Shown: positions 1-4,939, counted from the stretch's first letter. The stretch is DNA of 5,016 nt from an uncultured Rubrobacteraceae bacterium (GCA_902805985.1 CADCUW010000334.1:1-5016); one strand, 5' to 3'. Numbers and translations: made by a program. The notes: a model not told the origin generated them from the sequence alone.

Positions 1-166
1 AGAAACGATCCTCCGAGGGGAAGAACAGCGGCGCGATCGCGACCGCCAGGTAACCGTAGAGCGTGAAGTCGTACCACTCGATAAAGTTGCCGATCACCGC
101 CGCGACGACGGCCCTTTTCCTCACTCCGTTTGGGTGAGACCTATCTCCTACCGCGGTCTCCGCCAT
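1..166 (-). CDS. MFS transporter, metabolite:H+ symporter (MHS) type, N-terminal 55 residues only
   Basis: Inner-membrane secondary transporter, expected to take up an organic acid, betaine, proline or similar solute with protons; the substrate cannot be told from this fragment. The window edge removes everything after residue 55 (family members are usually about 430-470 residues). After a polar basic start (residues 1-18) comes the first membrane helix, with GNFIEWYDFTLYGYLA at about residues 26-41. The G-N-x-x-E-W-Y/F-D-F-x-x-Y-G pattern is typical of ProP/KgtP-like MHS proteins. It is followed by AIAPLFFPSEDRF, matching the usual start of the first periplasmic loop. The ATG at 164-166 is chosen because an SD-like purine run (revcomp of 174-184, GAGGGAAAGGG) lies 7 nt upstream. 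An in-frame GTG at codon 15 is an alternative but has no SD. It is the most downstream of the minus-strand genes, 123 bp after the ribbon-helix-helix gene, so co-transcription is uncertain. Family is clear; substrate unknown. Confidence 0.88.
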   Translation of the reverse strand, partial: MAETAVGDRSHPNGVRKRAVVAAVIGNFIEWYDFTLYGYLAVAIAPLFFPSEDRF

Positions 167-246
167 CTGCGTACCCTTTCCCTCGACTACCTTTGCTCCT
201 GCGGCGTCGTTTACCCGTCTCCGAACGCCTGGGTCTGCATGTGCGA

Positions 247-291
247 GAAGCCCCGGAAGGGAGAACCGGTAGTTTTGTACGACTGGGCTTC
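247..291 (-). terminator. Possible hairpin terminator overlapping the stop of the ribbon-helix-helix gene
   Basis: A perfect 7-bp inverted repeat, GAAGCCC (247-253) and GGGCTTC (285-291), encloses a smaller CCGG/CCGG stem (253-256 and 266-269, sharing base 253 with the outer arm). The outer arm includes two bases of the gene's TGA stop (complement 290-292). There is no U-tract on the minus strand. It may end or protect the upstream transcript, but the 31-nt loop is long and the signal could be chance. Confidence 0.25.
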
Positions 292-514
292 AATGCGCTT
301 CTCCCTCTCCGAACAGCCCCGGCTGCCGCTCCCGTTCTCGGCTCGGCGGCCCGGTGATCGTCTCCCCCGCCTCGTCCTGCTCGTCGAGCCAGCGGTGCAC
401 GAGGGCCCGGACAAGGGCGCTGGTAGGGACACCGCTTCGGAAGCTTTGGCGGCGCAGCCGCGCGTGGACGCCTTCTTCGAGGCGCACCGACACCGACTTT
501 CGCAAGGGTCCCAT
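290..514 (-). CDS. Ribbon-helix-helix (Arc/CopG-like) DNA-binding protein
   Basis: Small predicted transcription factor or antitoxin-type DNA binder of 74 residues. Residues 5-12 (RKSVSVRL) form the expected DNA-contacting beta strand with alternating basic and hydrophobic positions. Residues 13-27 are helix A, GVPTS (28-32) is the usual turn, and residues 31-45 (TSALVRALVHRWLDE) are helix B. The rest (about 46-74) is an acidic then Arg/Gly-rich tail that looks disordered. Such proteins bind DNA as dimers, often repressing their own operon. The ATG at 512-514 is chosen because the fold starts right after it; GGAG (complement 517-520) sits only 2 nt upstream, which is tight. A GTG at 548-550 would add 12 residues (MGVGSCRVAGGD) that do not belong to the fold. 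No toxin-like gene (RelE, MazF or PIN type) is adjacent on either side, so an antitoxin role is not supported here; a stand-alone regulator or plasmid/phage-derived remnant is equally possible. Confidence 0.78.
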   Translation of the reverse strand: MGPLRKSVSVRLEEGVHARLRRQSFRSGVPTSALVRALVHRWLDEQDEAGETITGPPSRERERQPGLFGEGEAH

Positions 515-703
515 ATCTCCGCCCGCAACCCTACACGAGCCGACCCCCACCCGCTACCGACCGCTCGGGCCCGATGCGGTAACCTGGCGGCGACAGGCCA
601 ACCTTTCGTGGCTACGGGCAAGACCACTAGGAGGATCAGCCCTTCCTCCGTCCACGCGACGCACACGCTTGGCCTTACCTCGAGGAGCCTGGCGGCCGCC
701 TCT
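515..703. other. Spacer between two small minus-strand genes, no gene seen
   Basis: These 189 bp hold no reading frame with protein-like composition or a convincing start. The only structure noticed is a short perfect hairpin at 630-649, listed separately. A TAnnnT-type minus-strand -10 (TAGGGT, about 20 nt before the ribbon-helix-helix ATG) is possible but has no recognisable -35. Confidence 0.5.
630..649 (-). terminator. Possible hairpin terminator after the GVSG/IHGH gene
   Basis: GGAGGA (630-635) and TCCTCC (644-649) are perfect 6-bp arms around an 8-nt loop, starting about 54 nt past the TAA stop of the 704-928 gene. On the minus strand no U-run follows, only TAGTGG. The stem is short, so this is a weak call. 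Confidence 0.27.
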
Positions 704-928
704 TTACGTCGGGCGCCCTATTTCTGCACCGCCGACGATCTTCGTCTTGCCGTTGTGGCCATGTATGGCATCTACCTCTTCGAGGCTTGGGTAGAAAGCC
801 ACGCTCTTGTGCCCCGTCAGCCAAGTCAACGAGCACCACCCGTTCGAGAACACGACCCCTTCGGCCACGAGGCCCACGCCACTTACGCCGCTCTCGTCTT
901 CGACTCTTTGCAACCAGAAAGGCCTCAT
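704..928 (-). CDS. Small conserved hypothetical protein with GVSG...AEGV...IHGH pattern
   Basis: A 74-residue soluble protein of unknown function. From memory, not a search, it resembles a family of short hypothetical proteins in actinobacteria and their phages. Shared features are an aromatic/basic start (MRPFWLQRVEDE, 1-12), GVSGVGLVAEGVVF (14-27), a short beta-like stretch with conserved Trp (SLTWL, 33-37), an aromatic Ser/Tyr region (SVAFYPSLEEV, 42-52) and IHGHNGKTKIV (55-65). The last 9 residues are an unshared tail. The composition suggests a small beta barrel plus one short helix. The start is well supported: GGAGG (complement 934-938) lies 5 nt before the ATG at 926-928, and the family-like sequence begins right there, so the 14-residue extension from an upstream in-frame start is not used. 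It has no operon partner, with 129 bp upstream and 189 bp downstream. Phage ancestry is possible but no phage gene is nearby. Confidence 0.8.
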   Translation of the reverse strand: MRPFWLQRVEDESGVSGVGLVAEGVVFSNGWCSLTWLTGHKSVAFYPSLEEVDAIHGHNGKTKIVGGAEIGRPT

Positions 929-933
929 TCGAA

Positions 934-938
934 CCTCC
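934..938 (-). promoter_or_regulatory. Strong ribosome binding site fixing the start of the 704-928 gene
   Basis: Minus-strand GGAGG with a 5-nt spacer (TTCGA) before the ATG at 926-928. It decides between that ATG and an upstream in-frame start at 970, which has no comparable site. Confidence 0.8.
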
Positions 939-1010
939 AAAATGGCTCCCCTTGGGACAGAGCCTCGCACGGCCCATCCGCGTTCGAGATGCAGGGTACC
1001 GTACGTCCTC

Positions 1011-1037
1011 CGAGCGCGTCCGTGTCGAGTGCGCTCG
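1011..1037 (-). terminator. Possible hairpin terminator after the 1058-1378 gene
   Basis: CGAGCGC (1011-1017) and GCGCTCG (1031-1037) form a perfect 7-bp GC-rich stem with a 13-nt loop, about 20 nt past the TGA stop of the minus-strand gene. No U-tract follows. U-less hairpins are reported as terminators in high-GC actinobacteria, so a terminator role is reasonable but unproven. Confidence 0.35.
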
Positions 1038-1057
1038 TCGGCCTTCCCTTGACGCGC

Positions 1058-1378
1058 TCAAACGGCACCCGACTTGTCCTTCACCTCGAGGCTGACCTCC
1101 GGCGGGTCTAAGCGGGTCACGCCCTGCAGGTCCTTCACCTTCAGCAGCCGCAGCTCGTAGACGCCCGGACGATCCGCGCGGCCCCGCAGCGCCGTCTGCG
1201 AGGGGTCCTGCAGGACGCACTCAGACGCGCTTGCGGGCACGTCGTTCAGCTCGATAACCTCCCCGCGCCCGTTTACGAAGATCGCCACGACGCGGCGTAT
1301 CCCCCGCGCGGGCGGCAGGTCCAACGGCAGGCACACCTCGATGGTCTCTCCGACGGCGAAAACCACAGCCCGCACCAT
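1058..1378 (-). CDS. Hypothetical beta-rich protein, divergent from the kinase gene
   Basis: A 106-residue protein I do not recognise. It has no signal peptide or membrane helix. The N-terminus (MVRAVVFAVGETIEVCLPLDLPP, 1-23) has alternating hydrophobic strands. RRVVAIFVNGRGEVIEL (about 28-44) looks like two strands joined by an NGRG turn. GVYELRLLKVKDLQGVTRL (about 72-90) then VSLEVKDK (about 95-102) look like further strands. The overall pattern resembles a small immunoglobulin-like or C2-like beta sandwich, but that is only a guess from composition. The start is supported by AGGA (complement 1385-1388), 6 nt before the ATG at 1376-1378. The frame is favoured over competing ones because its product has ordinary composition, while the overlapping frames are Arg/Pro/Gly-rich. 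It is divergent from the PASTA kinase with only 62 bp between start codons, so the two may share regulation. A kinase substrate is one possibility, but nothing in the sequence shows it. Confidence 0.7.
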   Translation of the reverse strand: MVRAVVFAVGETIEVCLPLDLPPARGIRRVVAIFVNGRGEVIELNDVPASASECVLQDPSQTALRGRADRPGVYELRLLKVKDLQGVTRLDPPEVSLEVKDKSGAV

Positions 1379-1393
1379 CCTACATCCTGGGCA

Positions 1394-1412
1394 CCCCCGC
1401 GGCCCCTGGGGG
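1394..1412. repeat. Short inverted repeat in the divergent promoter region
   Basis: CCCCC (1394-1398) and GGGGG (1408-1412) flank a 9-nt loop in the gap between the 1058-1378 gene and the kinase gene. It covers the place where the kinase -35 should be, and lies in the probable leader of the minus-strand gene. It could be an operator or just GC-rich low complexity. Confidence 0.25.
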
Positions 1413-1427
1413 ACGTCTTCGGGGCGG

Positions 1428-1441
1428 TATAATCCGGCCCG
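1428..1441 (+). promoter_or_regulatory. Consensus -10 element of a leaderless kinase promoter
   Basis: A perfect TATAAT (1428-1433) ends 7 nt before the GTG start at 1441, placing the expected transcription start at 1440-1441, on or next to the start codon. No SD is present in the usual window (1434-1440 is CCGGCCC); the purine run GGGGCGG (1421-1427) is too far away. No good -35 is seen at 1404-1411. Leaderless mRNAs with ATG or GTG at the 5' end, driven by TAnnnT boxes at this spacing, are common in actinobacteria. Confidence 0.65.
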
Positions 1442-2967
1442 TGGGCGGGACCCTCGTCGACGACCGGTACGAGCTGCGGGCCCTGGCGGGCAGCGGCGGG
1501 ATGGCCGACGTGTTCCTGGCGCACGACACGGTCCTCGACCGCGACATCGCGCTCAAGCTGCTCAAGGACCGCTACGCCCAAGACGAGGACTTCGTCGAGC
1601 GCTTCAGGCGCGAGGCCAGGAGCGCCGCCGCCCTCTCCAGCCCGTTCATCGTCCCCGTCTTCGACCGCGGCGAGACCGAGGACGGCGCCTACTACATAGC
1701 CATGGAGTACGTTCCCGGCGGCACCCTGGAGGACCGGCTCGCGGGGGCAGGGAGGCTCTCACCGCATGAGGCGGTGGAGGTGGCCTTCCAGGTGGCGGAG
1801 GCGCTGCAAACGGCCCACGAGCGGGGCGTCGTCCACCGCGACGTCAAGCCCGGCAACGTCCTCCTCACGAGATCCGGACAGGCGAAGGTCGCGGACTTCG
1901 GCATCGCCCGGGCCGCCGAGGCCACCACCATCTCAGAACCCGGGGACATCCTGGGCAGCGCGAGGTACATGGCCCCGGAGCAGGCGGCCGGCGGGCGGGT
2001 CGGCCCGGCGAGCGACCTGTACTCGTTGGGCGTGGTCCTCTACGAGATGCTCACGGGGAGCGTGCCCTTCGCCGTCGCCACCCCGGCTGACGTGCCCACC
2101 GAGCACGCGAAGGGGCCGCCGCACCGCCCGAGCGAGGCGAACCCGGAGGTTCCTGAAGCCCTGGACGCCTTAGTCGTGAGGCTCCTGTCCGCCAGCCCCA
2201 AGGACCGTCACGAGAGCTCCACCGAGCTACTCGGCGAGCTGGGTAGGATACGGAAAGGGCTTCCCCCGGTGGCCCCTTCGCCGAACGAGGCGACCACCGC
2301 GGCCTTGGGGAGCCCGATGGCACCGGCGTCCGCCCTGCCCGCGTCCGCCGGCCCCGACGGTGCGCGCGGCAGGGGATCGTGGCGGATCATCGCGGCGTTC
2401 GTCGCGATGATCGCCGTGTTCGGCGTCGCAGGCTGGGTGCTGCTGCGTGATCCCGGCGGGGCCGACATGCCGGGAACCGCGGGGGGCGCGCACGAGGAGC
2501 CGCCCAAGGGCGCCGATAGGGCGCGGTCCGGCCCTAAAGCGGTCGAGGTGCCCGCGGTCGAAGGCCTGGCGGCGCAGGAGGCGCGCGAGCGCCTAACAGA
2601 GGCCGGCTTCGATGTCGGGGTCCGGCACCGGGAGGGCCCCGAGGAAAACGCAGGCAAGGTCCTCGAGCAGTCGGTAGCGGGCGGGAAGGAGGCCGACGAG
2701 GGCTCGAAGATCCTCCTCACGGTCGGCGAAGGTCCGGAAGTCGTGCAGACACCGAACCTAGTCGGCCTCACCTACCCGCAGGCAGAGATCGAGCTGGAGC
2801 GGGCGGGCCTCCTGCTGGGCGGCGTAAGTGAGGCACCGAGCGAGACCGTACCCGCCGGCGTGATCGCGGCCCAGGACCCGGCGCCGGGGACAACGCTGGA
2901 CCCGGAATCCTACGTGCGCCTCACCACCAGCGTCGGGCCGCCGGAAGAGACGACCTACGGGTACTAG
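1441..2967 (+). CDS. Transmembrane Ser/Thr protein kinase with two PASTA domains (PknB/StkP type)
   Basis: Eukaryotic-type receptor kinase of 508 residues that phosphorylates Ser/Thr on cytoplasmic proteins, typically controlling cell-wall growth and division. The kinase domain is about residues 10-270: glycine-rich loop GSGGMADVF (17-25), ATP-binding Lys39 (IALKLL), helix-C Glu58, catalytic HRDVKPGN (132-139, Asp134, Asn139), DFG (152-154), activation-loop Thr162/Thr163 as likely autophosphorylation sites, and APE (178-180). All key residues are present, so it should be active. A Pro/Ala-rich juxtamembrane linker (about 275-312) leads to one membrane helix (about 315-335). The outer part has two PASTA repeats (about 366-430 and 434-503), which in this family bind muropeptides or lipid II. 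Two is fewer than the four typical of mycobacterial PknB. The GTG at 1441 is chosen because the next in-frame Met (21) lies inside the ATP loop. The usual neighbours (penicillin-binding protein, rodA/ftsW, PP2C phosphatase, FHA genes) are absent here, so it is probably an extra paralog or a relocated copy. Confidence 0.95.
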   Translation: MGGTLVDDRYELRALAGSGGMADVFLAHDTVLDRDIALKLLKDRYAQDEDFVERFRREARSAAALSSPFIVPVFDRGETEDGAYYIAMEYVPGGTLEDRLAGAGRLSPHEAVEVAFQVAEALQTAHERGVVHRDVKPGNVLLTRSGQAKVADFGIARAAEATTISEPGDILGSARYMAPEQAAGGRVGPASDLYSLGVVLYEMLTGSVPFAVATPADVPTEHAKGPPHRPSEANPEVPEALDALVVRLLSASPKDRHESSTELLGELGRIRKGLPPVAPSPNEATTAALGSPMAPASALPASAGPDGARGRGSWRIIAAFVAMIAVFGVAGWVLLRDPGGADMPGTAGGAHEEPPKGADRARSGPKAVEVPAVEGLAAQEARERLTEAGFDVGVRHREGPEENAGKVLEQSVAGGKEADEGSKILLTVGEGPEVVQTPNLVGLTYPQAEIELERAGLLLGGVSEAPSETVPAGVIAAQDPAPGTTLDPESYVRLTTSVGPPEETTYGY

Positions 2968-3027
2968 GGCCGGTCCGTTCCCCCGAGGCACACCCCAGGT
3001 TCCCGAAGCTAAATGGCGTGCCGGGCC
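2968..3027. other. Convergent spacer between kinase and EamA genes
   Basis: The two genes converge with 60 bp between stops. The only pairing seen is GGCAC (2987-2991) with GTGCC (3018-3022), extendable by CCC/GGG across a 2-nt bulge, with a 26-nt loop and no U-run. It could act as a weak bidirectional terminator, but I would not rely on it. Confidence 0.2.
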
Positions 3028-3912
3028 TCATTGGCGCCTGGCGAGGTACACGCCCACGAGCGTGACGACCCCGCCGACGATCTTCTCCGCCCCCAGGACC
3101 TCCCCGAAAAACACGACGCCCGAAGCGACCCCCGTGAGGGAGATCAGGTACTGGTAGACGAGGACCCGGTTGGCCCCGATGCGGGAGACGCCCCTCTGCC
3201 ACGCGGAGAAGGCGAACGCCGTGGCGAAGACCGCCGAGAAGGCCACCGCGGCCCACGCCCCCGCGCCGACGCTCCCCCACCCCGTCCCCGCGAAGAACGG
3301 TACGGAGAGCAGCAGGACGAGGGGGCCGCCGAACAGGATCGGGTAGGTGGCCACCGCCAGGGGCGAGTACCGCCCCAGCAGGCGCAGCGAGAGGACGGTG
3401 TAGGCCCCAAACCCCATGGCGGCCAGGAGCACCAGGAGGTCCCCGATCAAGTTCGCCCCCTCGAGCCCGAGGCCCTCGTAGAAGATTACCCCGACCCCGA
3501 GGATCGAGAGGCCCAACCCCGAGATGCCTCTCCACGTCGGCCTCTCCAGCCCGAGCAAGAAGCCGAAGAGCAGCCCCCACACGGGCGCGGTGGCGAAGAT
3601 GAAGCCCGTGTTGGCGGCGCTGGTCATGCTCACACCGAACGTGAAGGTCGTCTGGCCTAAGGCCACCCCGAGGCAGCCCAACCCGGCCATCGGGAGCAGG
3701 TCCTTCCGGGCCAACCTGCTCCCCGGCTCGAGGACGCGCAGCACGAGGTACATCAACAGGCCAGCCACCAGGAACCGGATGGCCACGATCGAAACGGGGG
3801 GTATGGAGTGTGCGGCGAGCTTGGTAGCCGCGTAGTTGGTGCCCCAGAACACGGCGGCGAGGGTCAAGGAGGCTTCTGTTAGCAGCGACGCTTTGCTCTT
3901 GACCTCGGTCAT
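3028..3912 (-). CDS. EamA/DMT-family transporter, ten-helix exporter type
   Basis: Inner-membrane drug/metabolite transporter of 294 residues, the normal length for two fused EamA repeats. Members export amino acids, nucleobases, vitamins or other metabolites; the substrate is unknown. The N-terminal half (about 13-148) starts with the typical AAVFWGTNYAATKLA helix (19-33), then P-x-x-x-x-x-x-R-F (Pro39, Arg46-Phe47) in helix 2, and TSAANTGFIFATAPVWGLLFG (97-117) around helix 4. The C-terminal half (about 155-293) repeats the pattern, with GDLLVLLAAMGFGAYTV, a helix ending in Pro-Ile-Leu-Phe-Gly, and GVASGVVFFGEVLGAEKIVGG before the last helix. Short basic loops suggest cytoplasmic termini. 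The ATG at 3910-3912 is the first start of the frame and precedes helix 1 by a normal short tail; GGAG lies only 2 nt upstream. A TAGACT box ends 8 nt before the ATG, so a very short leader is possible. It converges on the kinase gene and lies 199 bp downstream of the coiled-coil gene. Confidence 0.92.
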   Translation of the reverse strand: MTEVKSKASLLTEASLTLAAVFWGTNYAATKLAAHSIPPVSIVAIRFLVAGLLMYLVLRVLEPGSRLARKDLLPMAGLGCLGVALGQTTFTFGVSMTSAANTGFIFATAPVWGLLFGFLLGLERPTWRGISGLGLSILGVGVIFYEGLGLEGANLIGDLLVLLAAMGFGAYTVLSLRLLGRYSPLAVATYPILFGGPLVLLLSVPFFAGTGWGSVGAGAWAAVAFSAVFATAFAFSAWQRGVSRIGANRVLVYQYLISLTGVASGVVFFGEVLGAEKIVGGVVTLVGVYLARRQ

Positions 3913-3977
3913 GGCTCCGCAGTCTACCGCTCGGGCATTTGGGCCACCCGCCCGGGGTTCTCTGCTAATCCCACATC

Positions 3978-4023
3978 AGCCCCCACGCCCAAAACGTGGG
4001 CTTTCGGCCCCTGGCAGGGGGCT
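3978..4023. repeat. Compound inverted repeats with competing pairings upstream of the EamA gene
   Basis: Three stems share bases. CCCACG (3982-3987) pairs with CGTGGG (3995-4000) around CCCAAAA. GCCCC (4007-4011) pairs with GGGGC (4018-4022). An outer AGCCCCC (3978-3984) pairs perfectly with GGGGGCT (4017-4023). The outer stem excludes the two inner ones in part, so alternative folds exist. On the minus strand it would sit about 65-110 nt before the EamA start, in its leader or promoter. No U-run follows on either strand. It matches no riboswitch I recognise. Confidence 0.4.
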
Positions 4024-4061
4024 CCTTCCACACGGCGGAGGCGCGTCCTAGAAGGGCCCGT

Positions 4062-4084
4062 GCCGGTTTTTCATGAACAACGGC
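4062..4084. repeat. Imperfect palindrome centred on TTCATGAA
   Basis: GCCG(G)TT and AACGGC arms surround the 8-bp palindrome TTCATGAA, with one bulged G and one T/C mismatch. It lies 3 nt past the hairpin at 4088-4119 on the minus strand, giving two tandem stem-loops after the coiled-coil gene. It may be an operator or part of a transcript-end structure. Confidence 0.4.
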
Positions 4085-4087
4085 TTG

Positions 4088-4119
4088 CGGGCTGATCACA
4101 TCGGCATGTGCTCAGCCCG
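4088..4119 (-). terminator. Strong hairpin overlapping the stop codon of the coiled-coil gene
   Basis: CGGGCTGA (4088-4095) pairs with TCAGCCCG (4112-4119), and CACAT (4097-4101) with ATGTG (4106-4110). This makes a 14-position stem with one T/C mismatch (4096 with 4111) and a CGGC loop. It is the strongest stem-loop in the window. The minus-strand 5' arm contains the gene's own TGA (complement 4112-4114). No U-tract follows, so it is a U-less terminator or mRNA 3'-end stabiliser rather than a classical intrinsic terminator. Confidence 0.55.
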
Positions 4120-4933
4120 AGCGGCCAGAGCGCTCCGCGAGTTCGGCCTGAAGGCGGGAGAGGTCGAGGCGATGCGAGAGGCGCTCGCCGTCGGTAGCCA
4201 ACTCCGGGTAGTGATGCTCGAGCACGTCTAGCCTCTGGGTGGTTCTATCTATGGCGTCGTAAGCGCGACGCAGCTTGTCCTCCCATTCCCGAGTTTGGGG
4301 GGTACGGGGGCTCCCCTGGGCCTCGTCGCGCATCCGGTGGATGCGCTCGGCAAGCCTCACGTGGCGTTCGTACTGTTCCAGGTACAGGTCGTACTTCCTC
4401 TGGAAGAAATTGGTGACAGAGTTGTTCCGGCTGCGTGGAGTCACATCGTCGTCGGGATGCGGCACCTTGACTCCCAAGAGCGGTGCGCCGTCTTTGGGCC
4501 GCGACGACGCCGGACCCGGGGCGCGATTCTTCGGTGTCCCATCCCGCCTCTGCCCTCCGTCTTCTGCAGAGGAGACCTGCCCGCGTCTACCCGGCGCTTC
4601 TCGTACGTTTCGATCCGACCCTTCCGGCGACGGTAAGTTGCCCGACGATTCTTCGCCCGCCCTTTGCCCGAGAGGCTGCCCAACCACCTCCGGGATCCTC
4701 TCCCTTCGCCCCGGCTCTCGTTGCCGGCTCCCCTCCGAGTCCTGACCTTGTTGCCGCACAACCTTCAGCAGCAGCGCTTCCGATTCGCGTAGGAGCTCCA
4801 AGCGCTCCTCGGCCAGGTCCACGTAGCGGCGCGCCGTGCGCAAAAAAAGGATGGCGACGGCCAAGAGCGCTATCCCTATAGCCAGTCCAGAACCGATGCC
4901 GATATACACCAACGTCGCGCTCAACCCTTCCAT
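4112..4933 (-). CDS. Single-pass membrane protein with disordered linker and helical C-terminal domain
   Basis: Hypothetical protein of 273 residues (from the ATG); no family recognised. Residues 7-31 form one hydrophobic helix rich in Ile, Leu, Ala and Gly. RTARR (32-36) follows directly, so by the positive-inside rule the bulk is cytoplasmic. Residues 37-62 (VDLAEERLELLRESEALLLKV...) continue as an amphipathic helix, probably a short coiled coil. Residues 63-169 are rich in Gly, Arg, Ser, Glu, Pro and Gln and look disordered. Residues 170-273 are again helical: NSVTNFFQRKYDLYLEQYERH, a break at about 207-216, then EWEDKLRRAYDAIDRTTQRLDVLEHHYPEL and a final amphipathic helix. A scaffold or membrane-tethered adaptor role would fit, but this is inference. 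The start is uncertain: AAGGAG abuts the ATG at 4931-4933 with no spacer, while TTG codon 4 has a 9-nt spacer. Either way the membrane helix is kept. It has its own promoter-like region upstream and a strong hairpin at its stop. Confidence 0.8.
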   Translation of the reverse strand: MEGLSATLVYIGIGSGLAIGIALLAVAILFLRTARRYVDLAEERLELLRESEALLLKVVRQQGQDSEGSRQREPGRRERIPEVVGQPLGQRAGEESSGNLPSPEGSDRNVREAPGRRGQVSSAEDGGQRRDGTPKNRAPGPASSRPKDGAPLLGVKVPHPDDDVTPRSRNNSVTNFFQRKYDLYLEQYERHVRLAERIHRMRDEAQGSPRTPQTREWEDKLRRAYDAIDRTTQRLDVLEHHYPELATDGERLSHRLDLSRLQAELAERSGRSG

Positions 4934-4939
4934 CTCCTT
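4934..4939 (-). promoter_or_regulatory. Ribosome binding site touching the annotated start codon
   Basis: Minus-strand AAGGAG lies directly against the ATG at 4931-4933. Zero spacing is unfavourable. The same site is 9 nt from an in-frame TTG (complement 4922-4924, codon 4), which may be the real start. Confidence 0.5.

Noticed and set aside
1000..1030. Minus-strand promoter (TCGACA and TACGGT) before the 704-928 gene
   Set aside because: The spacer is 19 bp and both boxes match poorly; similar pairs are easy to find by chance.
134..1111. Long open plus-strand frame with a Cys-rich stretch (CSCG then CMCEKP) at about 194-250
   Set aside because: It starts inside the antisense of the transporter gene, has no SD, and runs opposite three better supported minus-strand genes. 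Beyond 300 its product is Pro/Arg/Ser-rich noise. The Cys pairs lie between genes and codon positions there are only weakly coding-like.
675..1220. 181-residue minus-strand frame spanning two small genes
   Set aside because: Its product is Arg/Gly/Ala-rich low complexity and it overlaps the 704-928 and 1058-1378 genes, which have good SD sites and protein-like sequence.
2982..3025. Bidirectional terminator between the convergent kinase and EamA genes
   Set aside because: The only pairing is 5 bp plus 3 bp across a bulge with a 26-nt loop and no U-run on either strand, so it is mentioned only as a weak possibility.
2921..3580. 219-residue minus-strand and 215-residue plus-strand frames over the EamA gene
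   Set aside because: Both are Gly/Arg/Pro/Glu-rich shadows of the EamA transporter, which has a clear ten-helix protein.
3913..3936. tRNA-like D-arm string (minus-strand GCCCGAGCGGTAGACT)
   Set aside because: No matching T-arm, anticodon stem or acceptor stem is found around it; a similar string at about 554-570 also lacks them. Chance resemblance.
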